64,000 nt of DNA from Bacteroidota bacterium. Its GTDB lineage: Bacteria > Bacteroidota > Bacteroidia > Cytophagales > Cyclobacteriaceae. The position numbers and the translations under genes were made by a program. How positions within the stretch are numbered: position 1 is the stretch's first letter; every line of letters starts with the position of its first letter. This document shows positions 54,201 to 61,569 of the stretch, piece after piece. Below the pieces are notes generated by a model. That model did no database searches. It was not told where the DNA came from and saw only the letters and a list, made by a program, of their open reading frames with translations. The stretch is taken from NCBI GenBank assembly GCA_018267215.1, contig JAFDYX010000031.1:1-64000 (forward strand), written 5' to 3'.

Positions 54201-54390
54201 CGATGTGTTTGGCGATTTGTTTCAGGAAGGACAAGTACCCAAAATCACCGAAGTGGAGGCGCTGGAGCGATCTGTTGTGTTTAAAATTGAACTCATTGAT
54301 TTCTACTTTGTGCTGGCGAGCCATCATGAATTGGCACAAGGCCTGATTTACAATATCACCGAAAAGAAAAAACAAAAGCAATTAGCCTAA
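51208..54390 (+). CDS. nucleotide-transporter-like membrane protein with HEAT repeats and cNMP-binding-like domain
   Basis: The 1060-residue protein begins with about twelve membrane helices (20-430) resembling the ATP/ADP translocase (Npt/Tlc) branch of MFS-like carriers. HEAT-type helical repeats follow (about 455-900; for example RDADPKVRGEAILTARK). Near 930-1055 it ends with a cyclic-nucleotide-binding-like beta roll containing VASGEVRLKR and GDVFGDLFQEGQ. The usual phosphate-binding FGE..(x)PR.A is altered to FGD...PKIT, so cNMP binding may be lost. It heads the six-gene run; gaps are 10 nt to the next gene. TTG and TAATATTTCG at 51160-51190 form a weak promoter. Confidence 0.75.
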   Translation: MFKRLWKILDVEPDEEGRVGLLLVMSFLMGLFLASFAVASQSLLLGLPGDEFSEKNDLPRILFYSGIFGMVITFLYNFLQGKISFSALAVFNLLLVIAATAFIEYGQAYVSDKKILFEFGFALILPVTFIIQLVFWGAFSRMFNVRVGKRLIGSVDVGTDIASIIAFFSIPIMITSGVKVETLYTIALVSIIAYTLFFIVLSRGYLGKKSNVAVAESDIKKLSPFQFFGNKYIMLLAAFVIVSMIALRFVDYSFYNVSVVQYTNQESLGIFLSLFEATIVILGFVFTTFITDRIAQDYGLRVAMIINPIVVFLFTVVAFLLGSFFGFDALVSGKNEVIYFFIAIAMSKLFINMLRDALDTPIFKFYYVPIDKSIKIDAQTKIEGFVFALASTVAGGLIVLIIQFKFFNLLSVTAFTGLFLVIWYFVANKMYHGYRDTLQSSLIKNKEAVEKDVVKEYTMDSVLDKEVKSDAESKVIYGLKLMEKLEPALFESSIVQLSESPMKRVKQFAFDKIAELGIVPEAKSEMQGLASQAAGSAEDSDLLSISPDKLMKLSKSVKQSDRMLAAKFMRKLANNKTIFILLELLRDADPKVRGEAILTARKVKRPETWTVLIDMLSSPQYSHQAASAMKEAGPAALIHLETAFHKSGQSDLVMVKLIQIIGHIGGDEGLQLLWKKIDYPDKRIVKQILYALRFINYQAKGREVLAVKDLLDTEMSKTLWNIAALDEIPEEPIYSFLREALQEEIRDNYDHLTLLLSLLYDPESVQLVKENIEAGTPDSIQYALELLDLFVDQDLKPKLIPLLDDSSTEDKLEKLQIYFPRESYNPIQTINYILNRDFNYNNRWTKACAVHVTAYIENFRVSRGLISQMFNQDKLIQETTAWVIYNKDKQAYATVTERLPYRDKKFLDSSIENNQLLDGLDDGFFLFIEMVMFIKKIPAFNRINGKVLSDLSDKIQPVILQTRDKLMITSAETPILIVASGEVRLKRNQEEISVNKTGDVFGDLFQEGQVPKITEVEALERSVVFKIELIDFYFVLASHHELAQGLIYNITEKKKQKQLA

Positions 54391-54400
54391 TCTACAGCCT

Positions 54401-55828
54401 ATGACAGACATTGACGTACTCATTACGTATGCCGAAAAAGACAATGAAACCGAAAAGAAAAGTGAGCAGGGTTGGGTAACCCAGTTTAGAAAATTTTTGG
54501 AGTTGATGCTTTTTCAGGTGCTGGGCACAAAGCCCGTGATCGTCATCAAATCTGAATTTGATACGGCTACTGCTCCGGCTATGGACAATGCCTCCATTTT
54601 AGTAACCGTGCTCACCAAAGATTTTGTTCAGTCAGGCCGTTGTTTGGACTTGGTAGAGCAGTTTTATAGAAATACATCGGGCACATCTTTCAATCGCGTG
54701 TTCAAAGTATTGAAGTCGCCACTTACCATACAAGAACAACCGCCACGGCTGCGCGATTCCATCGGCTATGAAATGTATCAGTTAGATGCCGAAACCGGGC
54801 AGATGAAAGAATATGCCGACTTCTTCAGTCAGGAAGCAGAGAAACAATACTGGATGAAACTGGTGGACTTGGCCTACGACATCCATGAGTCGCTCATGCT
54901 TTTAAAGCAGGGAGAAGTGAAAGAGGCAAGCGTAAAAAATATATTCAAACGCAAAAATATCTACCTCGCAGAAACAGGCCACGATCTGTCCGTTCAGCGC
55001 AACATCATCAAGCGCGAACTGCAACGCCACGGATTTGTTGTGCTTCCCAACCACACGTTGCCCCAACGACTGAATGATCTGGAGAGAGAAGTAAGGAGAG
55101 ATATAGATATATGTAGTATGTCTATCCATTTAATCGGCAGCGCGTATGGAGAAATTCCCGAAGAAGGAGACCGCTCCGTAGTGGATTTGCAAAATAAAAT
55201 TGCCGCAGAGATTGCACTGGAAAAGCGCCAATCAAAAGGAGAATTTTCACGACTTATCTGGATAGCTCAAAATTTAAAAAATGCCAGCGATCGGCAAAAA
55301 GCATTCATCGAAACCATTAAGCGCGACACCGAGGCACAAGAAGGGGCAGAGATTTTACAAAATCCTTTGGAAGATTTTAAGAACATCATGCGCGAAGAGC
55401 TAATGGAATCGCAAGACCGATTCAATGTAGATGCTTCGGGCGGAAAATCCATCTACCTGGTGCACGACAAAGTTGATGTTACGGAAGTAAAACCCATCAA
55501 AGAAGTAATAGAAAAATCCGGCTTCAAAGTGTTGATGCCCGCTTTTGAAGGCGATCTTTTAGAAGTGCGCAAGCGGCATATTGAAAACCTGAGAAACTTT
55601 GACGGTGCCATTATTTTTAAGGGAAAAGTAAACGATCAATGGGTGCGCATGAAGATTTTAGATTTATTGAAAGCGCCCGGCTTCGGCCGCAACAAACCCA
55701 TTCAGGGAAAAGCGCTGGTAGGTGTGGGTAGCATAGACAATTATAAAAACCAGAACCTGACATTGATATCAAATGACTCCACTCATTCAATAGACAACTT
55801 GAAAATTTTTTTACAAGAATTTAAATAA
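54401..55828 (+). CDS. protein with three TIR/DUF4062-like modules
   Basis: The 475-residue cytosolic protein shows three similar alpha/beta modules. The first starts DVLITYAEKDNE and contains TVLTKDFVQSGRC, as in TIR domains. The second (about 185-320) starts NIYLAETGHDLSVQRN and contains SIHLIGSAYG, like DUF4062. The third (from about 370) starts SIYLVHDKVDVTE and ends in GKALVGVG. At the TIR catalytic site the usual WCxxE is RCLDLVE, so the NADase Glu is shifted by one place and activity is doubtful. It lies between the transporter-like gene and the STAND gene, with gaps of 10 and 8 nt. Confidence 0.75.
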   Translation: MTDIDVLITYAEKDNETEKKSEQGWVTQFRKFLELMLFQVLGTKPVIVIKSEFDTATAPAMDNASILVTVLTKDFVQSGRCLDLVEQFYRNTSGTSFNRVFKVLKSPLTIQEQPPRLRDSIGYEMYQLDAETGQMKEYADFFSQEAEKQYWMKLVDLAYDIHESLMLLKQGEVKEASVKNIFKRKNIYLAETGHDLSVQRNIIKRELQRHGFVVLPNHTLPQRLNDLEREVRRDIDICSMSIHLIGSAYGEIPEEGDRSVVDLQNKIAAEIALEKRQSKGEFSRLIWIAQNLKNASDRQKAFIETIKRDTEAQEGAEILQNPLEDFKNIMREELMESQDRFNVDASGGKSIYLVHDKVDVTEVKPIKEVIEKSGFKVLMPAFEGDLLEVRKRHIENLRNFDGAIIFKGKVNDQWVRMKILDLLKAPGFGRNKPIQGKALVGVGSIDNYKNQNLTLISNDSTHSIDNLKIFLQEFK

Positions 55829-55836
55829 CAAAAGTT

Positions 55837-58800
55837 ATGAACCAGTTAGTTGACGACTCGCAAGGTGCGGCAGCCGTAATCGGCACCGACAACCCGTTTC
55901 CTGGTTTGCGCCCTTTTAAAGTAGAAGAAAGTCACCTCTTTTTTGGCCGCGAAGGCCAAAGCGATGAGGTGCTGCTCAAGCTTTCCAAGAGTAGGTTTGT
56001 AGGCGTCATCGGCCCTTCCGGAAGTGGTAAATCATCTTTCATTTATTGTGGTGTGTTGCCTATCCTTTACGGAGGTTTCCTGACCGATGCCAGCCCTAAT
56101 TGGGAGGTGGTAGTAACACGTCCTGGCGCAGGCCCCATTGATAACCTGGCCGAGTCGCTGCTGAAATCCACCAAGGATTATATCTATGCAGACCCCGAAG
56201 ACAAAAAAATAAAACGCACGATTGTTTCTACGTTGTTGCGCAGCAGTTCGTTAGGTTTGGTAGAAGCCATCCAGCAATCCAGGCGCAGTGCCGACATCAA
56301 CTACTTAGTGTTGGTAGATCAGTTTGAAGAACTGTTCCGTTTTAAAGACAGCACTGATCCCAACTCAGTCAACGAAACGCTGGCATTTGTAAACCTGCTG
56401 ATGGAGGCGGTGAACTATGAAGACTCACCGATCTATGTAGCCATTACCATGCGTTCGGATTTTATTGGCGACTGTGCGCAGTTTCCGGAACTGACACGCA
56501 AAATCAACGACAGCCACTACCTCATCCCGCAGATGACCCGCGACCAAAAGCGGAGAGCCATCGAAGGACCTGTGGCGGTAGGCAATGCTAAAATTGCACC
56601 TCGGTTAACACAACAATTACTAAATGATCTGGGCGACAACCCCGATCAGTTGCCGATTTTGCAACATGCGTTGATGCGCACATGGAGTTACTGGAGCAAG
56701 TACCGCGACTATGAAGACGAAGTGCTCGACCTGAAACACTACGAAGCCATCGGCACCATGCGCGAGGCACTCTCCATGCACGCCAATGAAGCTTATGATG
56801 AATTAGAAGAAGACCAGAAGCGGATATGCGAGGTGATGTTTAAGGCCATCACCGAAAAAAGAGGAGAGAGCTTTGGCATCCGAAGGCCAACCCGGTTGAA
56901 TGAAATTGCCTCTATTGCCGATGTCAGCGAAAACGAAGTCATTGAGGTAATCGAAAAATTCCGAGAGCCGGGTCGTTCGTTGCTGACACCGGGCCATGGG
57001 TTGCCGCTGGGTTCAAAATCCATGATAGATATTTCGCACGAAAGTTTGATGCGCATCTGGGTGCGCCTGAAAAACTGGGTGGACGATGAAGCCGATGCCG
57101 TGCAGATGTATTTGCGCTTGGCCGAAGCGGCCAACATGTATCAGGTAGGCAAGGCCGGCTTGTGGCGCCCACCGGATTTGCAGTTGGCGCTCAACTGGCA
57201 GGTGAAACACAAGCCCACATTGGTATGGGGGCAGCGCTACCATCCTGCCTTCGAACGGACGATGATCTTCCTCGAGTATTCTAAAAAAGAATTCGAGACC
57301 GAACAACGCATCAAAGAACTGGAAGCCAAGCGCAAGTTAGAACGTGCGCGAACCACCGCCATTGTGTTTGGGGTCATTACCATGTTCGCACTCATTGCCT
57401 TGGTATATGCCTTCGTGCAAAAAGGAAAGGCCGATGATAACTTAGCAGAAGCACAAAGGCAGGAAAAGCTGGCCAGGGAAAATGCTGACTTAGCAAAGGA
57501 GCAATCTAGACTTGCCCAACAAGAGGCTGAGAAAGCAAAGAAGGCAGAAGCGGAAGCTCGAGAACAAGCTCATATTGCTGAACTGGCTCGTAAAGATGCC
57601 GAAGAAAAGAGGATACAAGCCGAACGGGCAGAAGCAGCGGCAACAGTAGCACGCGATGAGGCAACCAAAAATGCTGAGATAGCCAGAAAAGCAGAAGCCA
57701 AAGCTAAAGATAATGAGCAAAAGGCTATTGCAGCCCAGAAGGCTGCTGAGCGCGAGCGCTATTTAGCTGTAGCTAAGTCCATTGCGTTAAAGTCAAAGGA
57801 GTTGAACGACAACGAAACTGCCGCGCTGCTGGCACAACAAGCGTACAACTTCAACACTCGATTTAATGGCTACCTCTACGATAACGATGTGTATAATGGG
57901 TTGTTCAAAGCTTTGAAAAATTACAACAACCCGCTCACGTTAAGTTTAGAAGGGCATGATAAAGGTGCAGCCCGTGCTTTGGTTACACGCGATAAGAATG
58001 CCAATATATTTTCGGGTGGCAGCGATGGCAAAGTGCTGCGGTGGAGCAACCAGAATGGTACATGGACTCATGAAGTGTTAAAAGAATTTGCAGTATCAAA
58101 TGGAGCCAATTCGGTGGTAACGTATGCTGTGTATTCGCTGGACATCAGTCCCGATGGAAATTACTTAGCTGTTGGCGGATTGTTTAATGCAGATCGCGAT
58201 GCCAATTACGCGATGGTCATTAATTTGAGCAACCCCGGTGCCGAGCCCACCAAAATCATGGGTTACAAGAGCGACATAGAGAATATTAATTTCACGCTTG
58301 ACGGGAAAGGGTTTTATGCCCGTTGTAATTCCGGAAAGAGTATTATGTATTCCGATTTAAAAACAGCCCGCGAAGTAATTACTCCTGCAGAAAAAATTAC
58401 TTCTATTGACCTGAGCCCCGATGGTACGAAGTTAGCCGGAGCTGGCACTGATGGAAATCTCTACATCTGGGATTTAAAAAATAATTATGCCACGTCCAAG
58501 TATTCTGTGCTCAGACAAGGCAAAGATATTTTGGCCATTCAGTTTATGCCCGACAGCAGGGGAGTAGTAATTGGCGATGAAGAGGGGATTATCCGTATTT
58601 TTAATTCTGGTATTGTGATCCGCACATTAACAGGTCACACCTCGCAGATTGAACAGATTAAGTTCAGCCATTCTGGACAGTTTATGGCTACTGCCAGCAA
58701 AGACGGATCCGTTCGTATTTGGAACATCAACCAATTGACGGAAGAACCCCAAGTGCTTGCCGACCACGACTGGGTATGGAGCGTAACCTTTACCCCCGAT

Positions 58801-59013
58801 GATGAACAACTGATGGCCGGTATCCATGCCCGCGAGGAAACGGTGAAAGGCGTAAATCAAACCATACACGCGTGGCCCACTAAAAGTAAAACCATGTCAA
58901 CCCAGCTATGCGGTTATGTAAAACAAAACTTGAGCCGCGAAGACTGGAACCTGTTTATGAAAGGGCTGACATACGAAGCTACTTGCAGCAACCTGCCGCC
59001 CAACAATAAATAA
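55837..59013 (+). CDS. membrane-anchored nSTAND1 NTPase with coiled coil and WD40 propeller
   Basis: The 1058-residue protein opens with NPFPGLRPFKVEESHLFFGR, the hallmark of nSTAND1 NTPases. Walker A is GPSGSGKSS (59-67) and Walker B LVLVDQFEELF (about 155-165). A winged-helix and helical region follows, then one membrane helix (about 506-528), a long Ala/Glu/Lys-rich coiled coil (530-650) and WD40 repeats (700-1040; SKDGSVRIWNI). It ends with the usual LSREDWN...YEATC tail. STAND proteins are switches that oligomerise on ligand sensing. The helix places the propeller on the far side of the inner membrane from the NTPase. Confidence 0.88.
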   Translation: MNQLVDDSQGAAAVIGTDNPFPGLRPFKVEESHLFFGREGQSDEVLLKLSKSRFVGVIGPSGSGKSSFIYCGVLPILYGGFLTDASPNWEVVVTRPGAGPIDNLAESLLKSTKDYIYADPEDKKIKRTIVSTLLRSSSLGLVEAIQQSRRSADINYLVLVDQFEELFRFKDSTDPNSVNETLAFVNLLMEAVNYEDSPIYVAITMRSDFIGDCAQFPELTRKINDSHYLIPQMTRDQKRRAIEGPVAVGNAKIAPRLTQQLLNDLGDNPDQLPILQHALMRTWSYWSKYRDYEDEVLDLKHYEAIGTMREALSMHANEAYDELEEDQKRICEVMFKAITEKRGESFGIRRPTRLNEIASIADVSENEVIEVIEKFREPGRSLLTPGHGLPLGSKSMIDISHESLMRIWVRLKNWVDDEADAVQMYLRLAEAANMYQVGKAGLWRPPDLQLALNWQVKHKPTLVWGQRYHPAFERTMIFLEYSKKEFETEQRIKELEAKRKLERARTTAIVFGVITMFALIALVYAFVQKGKADDNLAEAQRQEKLARENADLAKEQSRLAQQEAEKAKKAEAEAREQAHIAELARKDAEEKRIQAERAEAAATVARDEATKNAEIARKAEAKAKDNEQKAIAAQKAAERERYLAVAKSIALKSKELNDNETAALLAQQAYNFNTRFNGYLYDNDVYNGLFKALKNYNNPLTLSLEGHDKGAARALVTRDKNANIFSGGSDGKVLRWSNQNGTWTHEVLKEFAVSNGANSVVTYAVYSLDISPDGNYLAVGGLFNADRDANYAMVINLSNPGAEPTKIMGYKSDIENINFTLDGKGFYARCNSGKSIMYSDLKTAREVITPAEKITSIDLSPDGTKLAGAGTDGNLYIWDLKNNYATSKYSVLRQGKDILAIQFMPDSRGVVIGDEEGIIRIFNSGIVIRTLTGHTSQIEQIKFSHSGQFMATASKDGSVRIWNINQLTEEPQVLADHDWVWSVTFTPDDEQLMAGIHAREETVKGVNQTIHAWPTKSKTMSTQLCGYVKQNLSREDWNLFMKGLTYEATCSNLPPNNK

Positions 59014-59019
59014 TACAGC

Positions 59020-59049
59020 ATGAAGAGGATATTAAAATACATAGCATGA
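59020..59049 (+). other. 9-codon micro-ORF overlapping the next start
   Basis: ATG at 59020 opens MKRILKYIA and stops at TGA 59047-59049, which overlaps ATG 59046 of the next gene as ATGA. The two starts resemble each other (GCATGAAGAGGAT and GCATGAAAAGACT). It may be a coupling leader or a duplicated start; coding is unproven. Confidence 0.3.
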
Positions 59050-60125
59050 AAAGACTTTACCTCTCGGCATTCATTATTCTGTTACTGTCGCAAGGGAGCT
59101 ACGCGCAATTGACAACATGCGCCCAAACGTTGCGCCTGGCCAACTCCACCTACGAGCAAGGCCGTCTGCATGAATTGCCCGACTTGTTGGCTAAGTGCTT
59201 GGAAAATGGATTCGATAAGCAGGAAAAAGTGCAGGCCTACAAACTACTGGCGCTGACCTATATCTATTTGGAAGAGCCCGAGAAAGCTGACGAAATGATG
59301 CTGAAGATTTTGCAAACCGACAATTACTTTACCATCAACAAAGACATAGACCCGGCAGAGTTTATTGCGTTGTATAATACATTCAGAACGAAGCCAGTAT
59401 ATCGGTTAGGAGTTAAATTTTCTATGAATGTTTCGCAGCCCAATGTGTCGCAGTTTAACCCGATAAGTGATGGTAATGCAAAATACACCTACAAACTGGG
59501 GGTAGGGGCAGGAGTTGCTGCTGAAATTCCCATCAACCTACCTTTTTTTAAACACAGGGCTACCTTCGCACCCGAGTTATACTACCTTACAAAATCTTTT
59601 ACCAATCAAACTAACTCTGTCCAGCTAAATAGTGTGTATGCTACTTCTACCGGCAAAGAAACTCAAAATTGGATTTCTGTTCCGGTCATGTTGCAATATC
59701 GGTTGTTTGATAAAGATGAGCTGGAATCAGCACACCGCTGGATTGAGAACCTCAACCCCTATGTGTCATTCGGGGTTAGCGGAGATTATTTACTGGGCGC
59801 TTCCACTTCCGTTGATCAGAAGCGTGTGAACAACCAATCTATTGACCTATTTACCGAAAACATTTCTCCGCAACGGATGAAGTTTAATCTGAGTGTATTA
59901 GCAGGGGCTGGCATTAAATCAAGGGTAGGGAAGGGGTTTATTATCGGAGAAGTACGGTATGCCTATGGGTTGACTAAAGTTAATTCACAATCCACACTAT
60001 TCAGTAATCAACTCATGCTGAACAATTATAAATTAGTTGATGGTGTGTTCTCCCTCAACTCACTTTTCTTGAATGTAGGTTACGTTCAGAATTTCTTTAA
60101 CCCTAAAAAACTAAAAAGAAAATAG
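59046..60125 (+). CDS. TPR plus PorT-like outer-membrane barrel protein
   Basis: The 359-residue protein has a signal peptide (ending SQGSYAQ). A short TPR-like helical domain (about 25-110) contains DIDPAEFIALYNTFRTKPVYR, a phrase recurrent in Bacteroidota barrel proteins. A PorT-type beta barrel follows (about 120-359), with alternating strands, for example YKLGVGAGVAAEIPINLP. It is probably in the outer membrane with the TPR domain in the periplasm. It sits between a membrane STAND protein and a lipoprotein, so it may receive or relay a signal through the envelope. Confidence 0.8.
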   Translation: MKRLYLSAFIILLLSQGSYAQLTTCAQTLRLANSTYEQGRLHELPDLLAKCLENGFDKQEKVQAYKLLALTYIYLEEPEKADEMMLKILQTDNYFTINKDIDPAEFIALYNTFRTKPVYRLGVKFSMNVSQPNVSQFNPISDGNAKYTYKLGVGAGVAAEIPINLPFFKHRATFAPELYYLTKSFTNQTNSVQLNSVYATSTGKETQNWISVPVMLQYRLFDKDELESAHRWIENLNPYVSFGVSGDYLLGASTSVDQKRVNNQSIDLFTENISPQRMKFNLSVLAGAGIKSRVGKGFIIGEVRYAYGLTKVNSQSTLFSNQLMLNNYKLVDGVFSLNSLFLNVGYVQNFFNPKKLKRK

Positions 60126-61556
60126 ATGAGTAATGGATATTTTTTCAGGGATATGATTACTACAACTCACGACAATCAAAACCTGTGGATAGAAACTCAG
60201 CAGGGTGGTTATGCCAGAACTTTCTACAGATTAACTTTCTTTGTTATTCTATTAATAGCTTCTGCACTGCTTCTATCTTGCAGCAATCTGGATGGAGTAG
60301 CCCCTGCCAACCGTACTTCATTTGTTTTTTATTACGGGGGTATGGGTAATTATAAATCGGCCGCAGCTCTGTCATTGTCAGATGGATATTTAATGGTAGG
60401 CGATAGCATTACTAACCAGCAACTATCTATCGTACTGATTCGCACCAACAAAGAAGGGTCAACCCGCTGGCGGAAAAGGATCATCAATGCAAGTGCTAAT
60501 TCCGTGCTGCAGACAACTACCGGTTACTTGATTATTGGCGACAGTATTTATATTGATCCTTCTCAAAAACTTGTGGTCAATCAGATCAGGCGAAAAATGA
60601 GACTCATCAATACTGATTTAAACGGAAATGTAAAAGCAGACAGAAGTTGGGGGGACACTACGGTGATACCCTCCTCAAGCCGTGTTGACAGGAGAGGCTC
60701 TGCCGTAGGGATTGACCCGGCCGGAAACATCATCACTACCAGCACCATCAATTACCTTTTAGCATCACCCACCATTCCACAATACACTTCACTGGCCTCG
60801 CACGATCCTGTTACATTAAAAATGAATTGGTCAGTGCAGTACAATAACTTAAATGATCAGGATTACGAAAATTCTATTTCGTTGCATATCAATCCAACCG
60901 GAGATGTGATATGGGCTACCAGTGCGGTGTACGCCACCGCTAACACAGCCTCAGCTTTTGTGATGATGCCTGTTATGCCGCCCAGTGCTGCCAATGCTAC
61001 GTTTGTCAATGCAGGCAGGTTTGGTCAGAATGATGTGAACGTATATTACTCGGGCAACGACATTCAACCGGCCGGCCCTAACTATGGCATTATCGGCACT
61101 TACCAAACCTACACAGGCACAAAGGCTAATATTTTTTTCATGCGAACTGATTTACAGGGTAACCCCATCGCCAGCTCAGCTATTTATTTTGATGGTGTAA
61201 CTATCGCTAAAGACAAAAAACCACTCACCGATACCGATAAAAATTCATCTGTTGTGCAAGACAACGGCATTGCACTGGCCGGTACTACCGATGGCGGCTT
61301 TTTGCTGGCCGGTTATACTACTTCTACTAACGATGGCACATGGGGCAATGGCGGGAAGGATTTGTTTCTGATCCGCATTGATGCCTTCGGCAATTTGCTG
61401 TGGTATAAAACATGGGGAGGCAGCGGAGACGAAGTGCCCACTTCTGTTATGCAGACAAATGATGGCGGCTTTCTGATTTCCGGTACGCTGATCTTGGCCG
61501 GGCAAAGCTCTATGTTCTTATTAAAGACCGACAGCAACGGAGAATTAAAAAATTGA
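60126..61556 (+). CDS. lipoprotein with propeller-like repeats
   Basis: The 476-residue protein starts directly at the stop of the barrel gene (no gap). A hydrophobic stretch ends in LLLSC (Cys52), a good lipobox, but it follows an unusually long N region of about 35 residues; no later start codon was seen. The mature part has repeats such as GYLIIGDSI, GNIITTSTIN, GGFLLAGYTT...GGKDLFLIRID and GGFLISGT, like the seven-bladed quinoprotein-style propellers in Bacteroidota secreted proteins. It is probably exposed at the outer membrane. No catalytic residues recognised. Confidence 0.72.
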   Translation: MSNGYFFRDMITTTHDNQNLWIETQQGGYARTFYRLTFFVILLIASALLLSCSNLDGVAPANRTSFVFYYGGMGNYKSAAALSLSDGYLMVGDSITNQQLSIVLIRTNKEGSTRWRKRIINASANSVLQTTTGYLIIGDSIYIDPSQKLVVNQIRRKMRLINTDLNGNVKADRSWGDTTVIPSSSRVDRRGSAVGIDPAGNIITTSTINYLLASPTIPQYTSLASHDPVTLKMNWSVQYNNLNDQDYENSISLHINPTGDVIWATSAVYATANTASAFVMMPVMPPSAANATFVNAGRFGQNDVNVYYSGNDIQPAGPNYGIIGTYQTYTGTKANIFFMRTDLQGNPIASSAIYFDGVTIAKDKKPLTDTDKNSSVVQDNGIALAGTTDGGFLLAGYTTSTNDGTWGNGGKDLFLIRIDAFGNLLWYKTWGGSGDEVPTSVMQTNDGGFLISGTLILAGQSSMFLLKTDSNGELKN

Positions 61557-61569
61557 TGACTGATTAACT

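Noticed and set aside
51208-59013. Direct naming of the TIR/STAND genes as an anti-phage system
   Set aside because: The TIR catalytic Glu is not in place, the operon includes surface proteins, and no known defence genes lie nearby; the sequence alone does not support a defence claim.
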